Positions 7,665 to 17,088 of a stretch of 64,000 nt of DNA are shown in pieces. Source of the DNA: Glacieibacterium sp038210595 (GTDB lineage: Bacteria > Pseudomonadota > Alphaproteobacteria > Sphingomonadales > Sphingomonadaceae); the NCBI GenBank assembly GCA_038210595.1, contig JBBQWN010000013.1, forward strand, positions 11,787 to 75,786. The letters run 5' to 3'. The position numbers and the translations under genes are program-made. The stretch's first letter is position 1. Each line of letters begins with the position of its first letter. Under the pieces are notes generated by a model. It did not search any database. It was not told the DNA's origin and saw only the letters and a list, made by a program, of their open reading frames with translations.

Positions 7665-9386
7665 ATGGCCTTCGATCCGGTTCAGCCCTTCGTCCTGCTC
7701 GACGACGCCCGCGCAGGGACGGCGCGCCTGTTCACCGCACTGACGGCGGTGGTGCGGGCCGACACGCTCGCAGCGGTGCAGCCGGCGTTGGCGGCGCTGC
7801 GGACGCTGGGCGGGGATCGTGCCGGATTCCTGACCTATGAAGCCGGGGCAGCGTTGCTCGGTCTGCCGGCGGCGGTCGCGCCCGGCCTGCCGCTCGCGTG
7901 GTTCGGGCGGTTCGCGCACGTTGCGACGCTCGACGATGCCGCGACCGACGCGCTGCTCGACGCGGGTTCGGCGTGGATCGGTGCCGTCGAACCGCAGATC
8001 GACCGTGCCGCTTTCGACGCGATGCTGGCACGCATCGGCGACCTGATCCGGGCGGGCGACGTCTATCAGGTTAATGCAACCTTCGCGGCGCATGTCGCGA
8101 CGCGCGGTCATCCGCTGGCGTTGTACAGACGGTTGCGGCGGGCGCAGGCGGCGGCGCATGGGGCGCTGATCCACACCGGCGCGCACTGGATCCTCAGCCT
8201 GTCGCCGGAGCTGCTGTTCGACCTGTCCGGCCCCGCGCTGACCACCCGTCCGATGAAAGGCACCGCACCGCGCGGCGGCACAGCGGCCGAGGACGACGCC
8301 AACGCCGCCGCGCTCGCTGCTGACCCGAAGAACCGCGCCGAGAATCTGATGATCGTCGACCTGCTGCGCAACGACCTTTCGAGGGTCGCCGTGCCGGGCT
8401 CCGTCGCGGTGCCGGCGCTGTTCAGCGTCGAGCGCTATCCGACCGTGCTGCAGATGACCTCGACCGTCACGGCGACGGCGCGTGAGGGCGTCGATGCCAT
8501 CGCGGTGCTTGAGGCACTGTTCCCGTGCGGCTCGATAACCGGCGCGCCCAAGCACCGCGCCGCGCAGGTCATCGCTGACGTCGAGGCGACTCCGCGCGGC
8601 CTCTACACTGGCAGCATCGGGCAGATCGCGGCGAACGGCGATGCCCGCTTCAACGTCGCGATCCGGACGCTGGTGATGCAGTCCGGCGGCGCGCGGCTGG
8701 GCCTTGGCGGCGGCATCGTCGCCGACAGCGAGGCGGGCGACGAATGGGCGGAGGCGCTGGCCAAGGCGGCGTTCCTCGGCCGGCTGCCGCACGCGGCCGA
8801 CCTGATCGAGACAATGCGCTGCGAGGACGGCGTCATCGCGCACCGCGACCGGCATCTCGAGCGGCTGGCGGCGAGCGCGGCGTTCCTCGGCCACCGGCTC
8901 GATCTTGCGGCGGTGAACAGCGCCGTCGACGCGGCGGCCCAGGGCGCGACCGCTCGTCTGCGGCTGCTCGCCGCGCGGAGCGGCGCGGTGGCGGTGTCCC
9001 GCGGCCCCCTGCCCGAGCCGCCCACGCAGCCGGTCGTCGTCGTGCTCGCTCCCCTCCCCGTCGCCGCGGACGACTGGCGGCTGCGCCACAAGACCAGCGA
9101 CCGCGGCTTCTACGACGAGGCACGGCGCGCGAGCGGCGCGTTCGAAGTGGTGTTCGTCGATCCAGACGGCTCCATCACCGAGGGCAGCTTCACCAATGTC
9201 TTCGTCGAGCGCGGCGGCGTGCTGCTGACGCCGCCCCGCACGGCAGGCCTGCTCCCGGGCGTGTTGCGCGCCGCGTTGATCGCCAGCGGGCGGGCGGTGG
9301 AGGCTCCGCTCACGGCGCACGACCTCCGCGACGGGTTCCTGATCGGCAACGCCCTGCGCGGCCTGCTACAGGCGCGCCTGACATGA
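7665..9386 (+). CDS. pabB: PabBC fusion: aminodeoxychorismate synthase component I plus aminodeoxychorismate lyase-like domain
   Basis: 573 residues. Residues about 105-370 form the chorismate-binding domain, with GDVYQVNATF, TRPMKGTAPRG, NRAENLMIVDLLRNDLSRV and FPCGSITGAPKHRAAQ. Residues about 385-573 are a class IV aminotransferase-fold domain with DGVIAHRDRHLERL, the PLP lysine in HKTSDRGFYDEA and SITEGSFTNVFVE. The fusion would convert chorismate plus glutamine-derived ammonia to aminodeoxychorismate and then 4-aminobenzoate for folate. The glutaminase subunit PabA is not in this window. A hairpin terminator follows the stop. Confidence 0.95.
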   Translation: MAFDPVQPFVLLDDARAGTARLFTALTAVVRADTLAAVQPALAALRTLGGDRAGFLTYEAGAALLGLPAAVAPGLPLAWFGRFAHVATLDDAATDALLDAGSAWIGAVEPQIDRAAFDAMLARIGDLIRAGDVYQVNATFAAHVATRGHPLALYRRLRRAQAAAHGALIHTGAHWILSLSPELLFDLSGPALTTRPMKGTAPRGGTAAEDDANAAALAADPKNRAENLMIVDLLRNDLSRVAVPGSVAVPALFSVERYPTVLQMTSTVTATAREGVDAIAVLEALFPCGSITGAPKHRAAQVIADVEATPRGLYTGSIGQIAANGDARFNVAIRTLVMQSGGARLGLGGGIVADSEAGDEWAEALAKAAFLGRLPHAADLIETMRCEDGVIAHRDRHLERLAASAAFLGHRLDLAAVNSAVDAAAQGATARLRLLAARSGAVAVSRGPLPEPPTQPVVVVLAPLPVAADDWRLRHKTSDRGFYDEARRASGAFEVVFVDPDGSITEGSFTNVFVERGGVLLTPPRTAGLLPGVLRAALIASGRAVEAPLTAHDLRDGFLIGNALRGLLQARLT

Positions 9387-9387
9387 A

Positions 9388-9413
9388 AAGGGCGGCCCCG
9401 CAGGACCGCCCTT
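9388..9413 (-). terminator. Intrinsic terminator between convergent genes
   Basis: An eight-base-pair perfect stem (AAGGGCGG pairing with CCGCCCTT) around a 10-nt loop sits between pabBC (stop 9386) and the minus-strand PEP-CTERM gene (stop 9431). On the minus strand the stem runs into a TTTT tract, so it best serves the PEP-CTERM gene. On the plus strand the tail is only CTTGCTC, so termination of pabBC would be weaker. Confidence 0.75.
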
Positions 9414-9430
9414 GCTCAAGCATCGATCGC

Positions 9431-9991
9431 TCAGGCGGCGAGGACGGTCCGGCGGCGGCGCACCGCAAGACCGGTCATCGCGAAACCGGCGATCATCAAC
9501 GCCCAGGTCGCTGCTTCCGGCACGTTGCTGGTGACGACAACGTTGTCGAGCGCGTAATACGACGGCGGGTTATAGAAGCCGAAGGTGAGCGTCGGGTTCG
9601 CCGCCGAGCTGACAACGAAGCTGTAGTGAACCCATGCACCACCGGTGTCAGCGACGTTCGCCAGGATCGTCGAGCCGCCGAAATCGACATAATTTCCGGC
9701 CCCGCCGGACTGGCCCAGATCGAACGAGACGGTGTAGCTGGTCGAGGACGAGGTCAGCGACTGCGTGATGCCGCCAAAGCCGTCGGTCGGGCCAAAATCG
9801 GCCTGGAATGCGCCGTCCGTCGGGGGCTGAAAGAAAATGCCGAATGTAACGCCGGTGAAACTGGTGTCGCCGAACTGGCTCCAGCCCGTGAAGTCGCCGG
9901 TCTCGAAGCTGCCGTTTGTGACCAGGTTTGCCGCAGTGGCTGGAACCGCGGCGGTAAGCGCCGCAGCCAGAACGATAGCGATCTTCCGCAT
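9431..9991 (-). CDS. PEPxxWA-CTERM sorting-signal protein, exported
   Basis: 186 residues. A signal peptide (MRKIAIVLAAALTAAVPATA) precedes a beta-rich domain starting NLVTNGSFETGDFTGW, which resembles carbohydrate-binding-like exported domains. The C-terminus carries the tripartite sorting signal: VPEAATWALM, a hydrophobic helix (IAGFAMTGLAV) and a basic tail RRRR. In sphingomonads such signals are processed by an exosortase-type enzyme that also accompanies exopolysaccharide genes; none is in the window. Cell-surface or matrix attachment is inferred. Transcription ends at the hairpin at 9388-9413. Confidence 0.9.
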   Translation of the reverse strand: MRKIAIVLAAALTAAVPATAANLVTNGSFETGDFTGWSQFGDTSFTGVTFGIFFQPPTDGAFQADFGPTDGFGGITQSLTSSSTSYTVSFDLGQSGGAGNYVDFGGSTILANVADTGGAWVHYSFVVSSAANPTLTFGFYNPPSYYALDNVVVTSNVPEAATWALMIAGFAMTGLAVRRRRTVLAA

Positions 9992-10219
9992 GACAGATGT
10001 TCCCCGTGTTGCCCAAAACCGTCACAGAACGGTTATCGAAGTGTAAGCAAAATTCGTGCCAGCCAAGCTGTGGGAATTTAATTGAATGATCGCAATGAGT
10101 TTATGTTGAGGCGATCCAGCGCGACGACGGCGGGTGTAAAATTCACCGACACTTCCAAAGGATTGAGGCGGATCGGCAGGTGGCGTATCGGACGCCGGCA
10201 CCGTAGATGGACGTTAAGC

Positions 10220-11416
10220 ATGCTCTCCACCGCCATCCAGCGCATCAACCCGTCGCCGACGCTGGCCGTCACTGCCAAGGCGGCGCGCCTGAAGGCGGAG
10301 GGGCGTGACATCATCGGGCTGGGCGCGGGCGAGCCGGACTTCGACACGCCCGACTTCGTCAAGGAAGCCGCGATCAAGGCGATCCGCGACGGCCAGACCA
10401 AGTACACCAATGTCGACGGCACGCCGGCGATCAAGGAGGCGGTGCGCGGCAAGTTCAAGCGCGACAACAACCTCGACTACGGCCTCGATCAGATCACCGT
10501 CAACGTCGGCGGCAAGCACACGATCTTCAACGCGATGGTGGCGACACTTAATGTTGGCGATGAGGTCGTCATCCCGGCACCCTATTGGGTCAGCTACCCG
10601 GACATCGTCGCCTTCACCGGCGCGACCCCGGTGATCGTGCCGTGCGGCATCAACATCGGCTTCAAGCTGACGCCGGCCGCGCTCGAGGCCGCGATCACGC
10701 CGCGGACGCGCTGGCTGATCCTCAACTCGCCGTCGAACCCGACCGGGGCCGCCTACACGCGCGCCGAGCTGCGGGCGCTGGCGGACGTGCTGCTACGGCA
10801 CCCCCATGTCCACATCCTGACCGACGATATGTACGAGCACATCGTCTATGACGGCTTCGAGTTCGCCACCATCGCCGAGGTCGAGCCGGCGCTGTACGAG
10901 CGCACGCTGACCGTCAACGGCGCGTCGAAGGCCTATGCGATGACTGGCTGGCGCATCGGTTTCGCCGGTGGCCCGGCCTGGCTGATCAAGGCGATTGCCA
11001 AGATCCAGTCGCAGTCGACGACAAACCCCTGTTCGATCGCGCAGGCGGCGGTGGTCGCGGCGCTGAACGGCGACCAGTCGTTCCTGGTCGAGCGCAATCT
11101 CGCCTTCGCGCGGCGGCGGGACCTGGTGGTGTCGATGCTGAACCAGACGCCCGGGCTGCGCTGCCCGCGGCCGGAGGGGGCGTTCTACGTCTATCCCGAT
11201 TGTGCGGGCCTGATCGGCAAGACCACGCCCGACGGCATCGTGCTGAGCGACGACGAGGCCGTGGCGACCTATTTCATCGATGCCGAGGGCGTCGCGGTGG
11301 TGCACGGCGCGGCGTTCGGCGGCTCGCCCGCCTTCCGCATCAGCTACGCCACCAGCGAGGCGGCGTTGGAGGAGGCGTGCACCCGCATCCAGCGCGCCGT
11401 GGGACGGCTGGCCTAG
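10220..11416 (+). CDS. aspC: Pyridoxal-phosphate aspartate aminotransferase (class I)
   Basis: 398 residues from ATG 10220; the open frame extends upstream but homology begins at MLSTAIQRINPSPTLAVTAK. Fold-type I landmarks are GLGAGEPDFDTPDF, NSPSNPTGAAYT (residues 169-180), the PLP-contact DDMYEHIVYDG (202-212), the Schiff-base Lys237 in NGASKAYAMTGWR and the substrate carboxylate Arg in PAFRISYATS. The enzyme interconverts aspartate and oxaloacetate using glutamate/2-oxoglutarate. Length and motifs fit the Ibeta-type aspartate/prephenate aminotransferases, so prephenate activity is possible. The stop TAG shares the quadruplet CTAG with the convergent lipase gene. Confidence 0.93.
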   Translation: MLSTAIQRINPSPTLAVTAKAARLKAEGRDIIGLGAGEPDFDTPDFVKEAAIKAIRDGQTKYTNVDGTPAIKEAVRGKFKRDNNLDYGLDQITVNVGGKHTIFNAMVATLNVGDEVVIPAPYWVSYPDIVAFTGATPVIVPCGINIGFKLTPAALEAAITPRTRWLILNSPSNPTGAAYTRAELRALADVLLRHPHVHILTDDMYEHIVYDGFEFATIAEVEPALYERTLTVNGASKAYAMTGWRIGFAGGPAWLIKAIAKIQSQSTTNPCSIAQAAVVAALNGDQSFLVERNLAFARRRDLVVSMLNQTPGLRCPRPEGAFYVYPDCAGLIGKTTPDGIVLSDDEAVATYFIDAEGVAVVHGAAFGGSPAFRISYATSEAALEEACTRIQRAVGRLA

Positions 11417-12525
11417 CCGCAGTCGCTTGGCGGCGCTTTCCCTGCAAAGCGATCTCCGAGCCACGACACCGCGAGCGCGGCGCTGCGCTTTCCGGCGGTG
11501 GTGTGGTCGCCGTCGTCGGTGACGAAGGTGACATTCGCCTTGGCACGGCACAGCCGATCGACGAACTTGCGGGTTACGGCGGGCGCGACGATCTGGTCCT
11601 TCGAGCCCTGGACGATCAGCATCGGGAAATCGAGGCCGGCCGGGGTCAGCGAGTTCTTTGCCATCAGCGCCGCCCAGCGCGGGCTCGACGCCAGATCGAC
11701 ACCGCGCAGCTGACCGATCAGCCTGACCAGACCGATCTGGGTGCGCACCTTGAAGCCCTTGGTGGTGACGCAGTTCTTCGCGATCGCCTCGATCAGCCTG
11801 GCGGTGCGCGGCTTGACCACGGTGGTCAGCGGCAGGCCGTAAACCTTGGCCCAGCTGGCGGCACTGTAGGCCGTCAGGAAGGCCTGGATGCCGGCATTGC
11901 TGCCGCCGGTCAGATTGGCCTTGAGATCGGTCGGCGGCACTGCCGCGGCGACGCCGACCAGCTCGAACCCGGGCGCATAGCGCTTGGCCAGCCGCCCCGC
12001 CCACAGCGCCGCGTGGCCGCCTTGTGATTCCCCCCACAAAGCGAAGCGGGTCGAGGTGCTGGCCCGGGGCATCGCATGGGCGGCCCGCACCGCGTCGAGC
12101 ACGACGTGGCCGGTCGCCTCGCCAACCAGATAGGGGTGCGGACCGGGGTTGCCGAGCCCCTGGTAATCGGGCGCGACGACGACATAGCCGGCGGCGAGCA
12201 GCGCGCCGAGGCCCGCGACCTGATCATAGCGATAGTCCGCGTCCGAGGGGGCGCAGGCTTCCGCGACGCCAGTCGTACCATGCGTCCAGACGACGACATC
12301 GCGGCCGGCCGCCGGGGCCGGCCCGCGCGGCACGACGACGAAGCCGGTGACAGTGACCGGTCGCCCGTCCGGATCGACCGAGCGATAGCGGATCTTGTAC
12401 GCGTTGCCCGACGGTGCCCCGGCCAGCGGCGCCGCTGCGACCAGGCTGCCAGCCCCGCCACGGGCCTGCGCCGGTAAAGCAGACGCCGCAAACGTCAGCG
12501 CAACGGCGGCGATCAGATAACGCAT
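11413..12525 (-). CDS. Exported secretory-lipase-like alpha/beta hydrolase
   Basis: 370 residues from ATG 12525, with GGGAG eight bases upstream. The signal peptide ends near ALPAQA. An alpha/beta-hydrolase core follows, with the oxyanion-region WTHGTTG (about 80-86) and nucleophile GESQGG (Ser167). The probable acid lies in VQGSKDQIV and the catalytic His in DDGDHTTAG. It resembles the secretory lipase (LIP) family first defined in fungi. Three cysteines after the nucleophile could pair. The substrate, triglyceride or another ester, is unknown. It converges on aspC with a CTAG shared stop. Confidence 0.87.
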   Translation of the reverse strand: MRYLIAAVALTFAASALPAQARGGAGSLVAAAPLAGAPSGNAYKIRYRSVDPDGRPVTVTGFVVVPRGPAPAAGRDVVVWTHGTTGVAEACAPSDADYRYDQVAGLGALLAAGYVVVAPDYQGLGNPGPHPYLVGEATGHVVLDAVRAAHAMPRASTSTRFALWGESQGGHAALWAGRLAKRYAPGFELVGVAAAVPPTDLKANLTGGSNAGIQAFLTAYSAASWAKVYGLPLTTVVKPRTARLIEAIAKNCVTTKGFKVRTQIGLVRLIGQLRGVDLASSPRWAALMAKNSLTPAGLDFPMLIVQGSKDQIVAPAVTRKFVDRLCRAKANVTFVTDDGDHTTAGKRSAALAVSWLGDRFAGKAPPSDCG

Positions 12526-12586
12526 CGTGGAACTCCCGAATTGCGGTGCCCGCACACTGGCCGCGTGGCCGACGCTTGCCAAGCGC

Positions 12587-13990
12587 CTAGACAGCCGCAC
12601 CGATGGCGTGGATCGCCAGCCCGACCAGCCCGCCGATGACGGTGCCGTTGATGCGGATATACTGAAGGTCGCGGCCGACCGCGGTCTCCAGCTTGTCGGT
12701 GACCGTCGATGCATCCCAGCTGCGCACTGTGTCGCTGACCAGCCGGACGATGGCGTCGCCGTAGCTGCCGACGACGCTGACGGCGGTGCGCCGGGCGAGA
12801 GTGTTGATCGCGTCCGCCAGCGCCACGTTGCCGGCGATCACCTCGCCCGCCGCCAGTGCGATGCGGCCGCGCCCCTGCGCCGGCGGCGCGTCGACCATCT
12901 CCGCCAGCATCGCCTTCAACGTCGTCCACAACTGGTCGAACATGGCCGCGGTGGCCGGGCTGTCGAGCAGTTCGCGCTTGGCCGCCTCGACCTCCGTCGC
13001 GGCCTTCGAGGCAGGGTTCTCGAGATCGTCGGCAAGGCGGTGCAGCCAGGCGGTGATGGCGACCCGGTCGGGGTGCTCGCGGCCCAGGGCCAGCGGCGGG
13101 GGCGGCGGCTCGGGCAGCGCCGCGGTGGTGCCCTCCAGTGCTGCCATGCGCTCCCGGAACGCCTGGACGATCTGCGTCTTGTCGCGGCGCTGCAGGTCCG
13201 CGGCTTCCTCAGTCATCGCAAACAGATGATCTTGAACACCCTCGATGAAGGCCTTCGCATAACCCCGGTCGACGAAGCCCGGCATGTACTTGGGCGCGCG
13301 CGCGGCGACGGCAGCGTGGATGTCCTCCTGCCGCGCATGGACGACGTTCATCGCCGCCGCCAGCACCGCCTCGACCAGCGCCTCGTGGCGGCCGGCATTG
13401 ACCAGCGGGCGCAGGAAGCGCGCCAACAGCGGCGCCACCGGCCTGTCGCGCAGCCGGTCGGTGACGGTCACCGCGATCAGCTGCGCCATGGTTGCGCCGT
13501 CGAGCGCATCGGCAAACTGCAGCAGCAGCTGCGACAGCGCCTTGCGGAGCCGGCCCGCCTTGAGGTCGCCCGGGGCTGGCGGCGCGGCCAGCCAGCGCCC
13601 AAGAGTGCCGGCAAGGTCGAACGCTTCCAGCCGCCGCGCCACCACCGTGGGGGTAAGGAAATTGTCCTTCAGGAACAGCGCCAGGCTATCCCCGATCCGG
13701 TCCTTGTTTGACGGGATGATCGCGGTGTGCGGAATCGGCAGGCCGAGCGGATGACGGAACAGCGCCGTCACCGCGAACCAGTCGGCCAGCCCGCCAACCA
13801 TCGCCGCCTCGAAGAACGCGCGGGCATAGCCGAACTGGGCGGCATGCTGCGGATAATGCGGGCGGATGACGATCAGCGCGACCCATGCGGCCGCCATCGC
13901 CACAAGCAGCAGCGTCGCCACCAGCCGCATGCGGTGGAACGGTGTCGTCGCGCCGACAATGCGAAACGGCTCGAGACGAATGCGGTCCAT
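12587..13990 (-). CDS. DUF445 family inner-membrane protein (YjiN-like)
   Basis: 467 residues. An N-terminal membrane helix (residues about 23-43, RLVATLLLVAMAAAWVALIV) precedes the DUF445 signature GGLADWFAVTALFRHPLGL. A long, mostly helical, charged middle follows, then a C-terminal hydrophobic segment (INGTVIGGLVGLAIHAIG). The predicted topology is a large domain between two membrane anchors. The family is widespread and has no established function. The gene is 14 bp upstream of the RND pump stop on the opposite side of the spacer, all on the minus strand. Confidence 0.88.
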   Translation of the reverse strand: MDRIRLEPFRIVGATTPFHRMRLVATLLLVAMAAAWVALIVIRPHYPQHAAQFGYARAFFEAAMVGGLADWFAVTALFRHPLGLPIPHTAIIPSNKDRIGDSLALFLKDNFLTPTVVARRLEAFDLAGTLGRWLAAPPAPGDLKAGRLRKALSQLLLQFADALDGATMAQLIAVTVTDRLRDRPVAPLLARFLRPLVNAGRHEALVEAVLAAAMNVVHARQEDIHAAVAARAPKYMPGFVDRGYAKAFIEGVQDHLFAMTEEAADLQRRDKTQIVQAFRERMAALEGTTAALPEPPPPPLALGREHPDRVAITAWLHRLADDLENPASKAATEVEAAKRELLDSPATAAMFDQLWTTLKAMLAEMVDAPPAQGRGRIALAAGEVIAGNVALADAINTLARRTAVSVVGSYGDAIVRLVSDTVRSWDASTVTDKLETAVGRDLQYIRINGTVIGGLVGLAIHAIGAAV

Positions 13991-14004
13991 TCGCCGGTCT
14001 TAAC

Positions 14005-17000
14005 TCACTCCGCCGGGAAGGGTGCCGCGGCCTTGTCCTCACCGCCGTTGGTGAACCACTTGCCGAAGCGCGGGGCCAGCCACTTCTCGATATCGTCGGC
14101 GATGGTGAAGGCGGCCGGCACGATGATCAGGGTCAGCACCGTCGACATGGCGATACCGCCGATCACCGCGATGCCCATCGGCTGCTGCCACGACCCGTCG
14201 GTGCCGAGCGACAGCGCGATCGGCACCATGCCCGCGATCATCGCGACCGAAGTCATGACGATCGGCTGCGCCCGCTTGCGGCCTGCATCGAGGATCGCCT
14301 CGACCCGGTCGTACCCGTCGCGCATCTGCTCGATGGCGAAGTCGATCAGCAGGATCGAGTTCTTGGCGACGATGCCGAACAGCATCAGCAGGCCGATGAA
14401 CACCGGCAATGAGACTGCGGTGCTGGTTACCCACAACGCGAGCACCGCACCCAGCGGCGCCAGGAACAGCGACGCCATGTTGACGAACGGCGGCATCACC
14501 CGGCGGTACAGCAGCACCAGCACCGCGAACACCAGCAGGACGCCCGCGACCAGCGCGTAGATGAAGTTGATGAACAGTTCGCCCAGCCACTCCGCCTCGC
14601 CGACCGCGACTTCCTTCACGCCCTCCGGCAGGTGCTTATATTCCGGCAGCGCGTGAATCGCGTTGTTGGCATCGCCGCCCTGTGCGCCGGGGCCGAGGTC
14701 GGCAACGACCGCGATGCGCCGCCCCTGGTTGAAGCGGCGGATCTTCACCGCGCCCTCGCCGAAGCCGATGTCGGCGACGACCTTCAGCGGCACAGTGCCG
14801 CCGCTGGCGGTCGGCACCGGCAGGTTCTGCAGCGTGTCGAGGCTGCCGCGCGAGCTTTCGGGCAATTGCACCCGGATCGGGATCTGGCGGTCCGACAGCG
14901 AGAACTTGGCAAGGTTCTGCGGCACGTCGCCGATCGTCGCGATACGGATCGTCTGGCTGAGCGCCGCGACCGATACGCCCATCGAGGCGGCGAGATCGAA
15001 GTGCGGCCTGATGACGATTTCCGGCCGTTGCAGATCGGCATCGATGTGGGCGTCGCGCAGCGCCGACAGGCGCTTCATGCCGCCGACCAGGTTTTCGGCG
15101 GCATGATGCAGCAGCAAGGGATCGTCACTGACCAGCATGACCGTGATGTCGTGGCCGCCGATGCCGCCGGTCTGCGACTGGAAGTTGACCCGTGCGTCGG
15201 GCAGCTGGCGCAGCGTCGGTGCCATGTCACGCTCGAACTCGACGGTGGTCAGCTTGCGCTCGGCGCGCGGCACCAGGTTGATGTTCAGATAGGCATAGCG
15301 AACCTCATCGTCGCCGCCGATGTTCTCGAACACCTGCTTGACCTCGGGCCGCTTGCGCAGGAGCGCTGCCGCCTGCGCCGAGATGCGCTTGACGTCCTCC
15401 AGCCGCACGCCGGGTGCCATCTCCACGGTCACACTGCTCTGCCCGGAGTCGATGGACGGCTGGAAAGCCAGCGGCAGTTGCTTGGCAATCACGCCCGTCA
15501 GCACCAGCGCCACGAAGCCGGCGAACACGGTCCACCAGCGGTGGCGGATCGACCAGCGCAGGAACCCGATATAGCGCTGCATCACCGGGCCCGAAGCATG
15601 CTCGCGGTGGCCGTGCGCCTTCAGGAAGTAGGCGGCGCACAGCGGCGTGATCAGCCGTGCGACCAGCAGCGACATCATCACTGCGGCGACGACGGTCAGC
15701 CCGAAACTCTTGAAGAACTGCCCCGAGATGCCGGGCATCAACGCGACCGGCAGGAACACCGCGACGATCGCCATGGTCGTCGCGACCACCGCCAGTCCGA
15801 TCTCGTCGGCGGCGTCGAGCGAGGCCTGCCACGCCGATTTGCCCATGCGCATGTGCCGGACGATGTTCTCGATCTCGACGATCGCGTCGTCGACAAGAAT
15901 GCCGGCGACCAGGCTGAGCGCCAGCAGGCTGAGGAAGTTCAGGCTGAACCCCATGATGTCCATGAAAAAGAAGGCGGGGATGATCGACAGCGGGATCGCG
16001 AGCGCCGAAATTACCGTCGCGCGCCAGTCGCGCAGGAAGATGAACACGACGATCACCGCCAGCACCGCGCCCTCGATCAGCGAGCGGATCGCACCCTTGT
16101 ACTGTTCACGCGTGTATTTGACGTTGTCGTCGAACAACTCGATCTTGACCTGCGGATTCTCCTTCGAGATCTTGGCGATCTCGGCGAGTACCCGGTCCAT
16201 CGACTGGACTTCGGAGGCGCCCTTGGCCTTCTGGATCCAGAACGCGGTGATCTCGCGGCCGTTCAGGCGGGCGAGCGTGCGCTGCTCGGCAGTGCCGTCG
16301 ACGACGGTCGCGACATCGCCAAGGCGGATGATGCGGTTGCCCGAGATGGCGATCTGGGTGTCGGCGAGCGCCTGCGCGGTCTTCGCGCCGCCAAGCACGC
16401 GCAGAGCCTGCTCGGCACCCGCGACCTGGGCGCGGCCGCCGGCGGCATCGAGATTGAGGCTGCGCAGGGCGCCGTTGATCTGGACGGCAGTGACCCCGTA
16501 GGACTGGAGCTTGGACGGGTCGAGGTCGATGCGGATCTCGCGGCTGACGCCACCCTGGCGGCTGACCGCGGCGACGCCCTGGATCGCGAGCAGGCGCTTC
16601 GAAATGGTGTTGTCGACGAACCAGCTCAGCTGTTCGAGAGTCATGTTGGTGGTGCTGACCGTGAACCGGCCAAGCCCGCCGTCGAAATCCTGGCGCTGCA
16701 CCGTCGGCTCGAGGATGCCTTCGGGCAGGTCGCCGCGGATTTTCGAGATAGCGTCGCGGACGTCGTTGACGGCACGATCGGTCGGGGTGCCGATGGCGAA
16801 TTCGACACTTGTGCCGGACACGCCTTCGACCGCCCAACTGGTGATCTTCTCGACATTGCCGATCGACGCGACCGCACCCTCGACCCGCTGGGTGATCTGC
16901 TTCTCCATCTCGGTCGGCGCGGCGCCCGGCTGGCTGACATTGACCTGCACGATAGGGAAGCTGATGTCCGGCTGATTGTTGATCGCCATCCGGTTGAAGC

Positions 17001-17085
17001 TGACGATGCCGAGGAAACTCAGCACCAGGAACAGCACGATCGGGAAGGTCGGGTTCTTGATCGCCCAGCTGGAGATGTTGCGCAT
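14005..17085 (-). CDS. RND-family efflux pump inner-membrane permease
   Basis: 1026 residues, the usual length of an AcrB/MexB-type proton antiporter. The N-terminus MRNISSWAIKNPTFPIVLFL is helix 1. The proton-relay aspartates are in LVAGILVDDAIVEIENIVRH of helix 4, and the second half repeats the fold (helices 7-12, for example GIVAKNSILLIDFAIEQM). Two large periplasmic loops lie between. It pumps hydrophobic compounds out of the inner leaflet or periplasm via an adaptor and an outer-membrane channel. The adaptor is encoded 3 bp upstream; no outer-membrane factor is nearby. Substrates are unknown. Confidence 0.95.
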   Translation of the reverse strand: MRNISSWAIKNPTFPIVLFLVLSFLGIVSFNRMAINNQPDISFPIVQVNVSQPGAAPTEMEKQITQRVEGAVASIGNVEKITSWAVEGVSGTSVEFAIGTPTDRAVNDVRDAISKIRGDLPEGILEPTVQRQDFDGGLGRFTVSTTNMTLEQLSWFVDNTISKRLLAIQGVAAVSRQGGVSREIRIDLDPSKLQSYGVTAVQINGALRSLNLDAAGGRAQVAGAEQALRVLGGAKTAQALADTQIAISGNRIIRLGDVATVVDGTAEQRTLARLNGREITAFWIQKAKGASEVQSMDRVLAEIAKISKENPQVKIELFDDNVKYTREQYKGAIRSLIEGAVLAVIVVFIFLRDWRATVISALAIPLSIIPAFFFMDIMGFSLNFLSLLALSLVAGILVDDAIVEIENIVRHMRMGKSAWQASLDAADEIGLAVVATTMAIVAVFLPVALMPGISGQFFKSFGLTVVAAVMMSLLVARLITPLCAAYFLKAHGHREHASGPVMQRYIGFLRWSIRHRWWTVFAGFVALVLTGVIAKQLPLAFQPSIDSGQSSVTVEMAPGVRLEDVKRISAQAAALLRKRPEVKQVFENIGGDDEVRYAYLNINLVPRAERKLTTVEFERDMAPTLRQLPDARVNFQSQTGGIGGHDITVMLVSDDPLLLHHAAENLVGGMKRLSALRDAHIDADLQRPEIVIRPHFDLAASMGVSVAALSQTIRIATIGDVPQNLAKFSLSDRQIPIRVQLPESSRGSLDTLQNLPVPTASGGTVPLKVVADIGFGEGAVKIRRFNQGRRIAVVADLGPGAQGGDANNAIHALPEYKHLPEGVKEVAVGEAEWLGELFINFIYALVAGVLLVFAVLVLLYRRVMPPFVNMASLFLAPLGAVLALWVTSTAVSLPVFIGLLMLFGIVAKNSILLIDFAIEQMRDGYDRVEAILDAGRKRAQPIVMTSVAMIAGMVPIALSLGTDGSWQQPMGIAVIGGIAMSTVLTLIIVPAAFTIADDIEKWLAPRFGKWFTNGGEDKAAAPFPAE

Positions 17086-17088
17086 TGC

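Noticed and set aside
7626..9320. Minus-strand extension of the 115-residue protein to 680 residues
   Set aside because: The extra part is antisense to pabBC with biased composition; the real start is ATG 7625 (or 7652).
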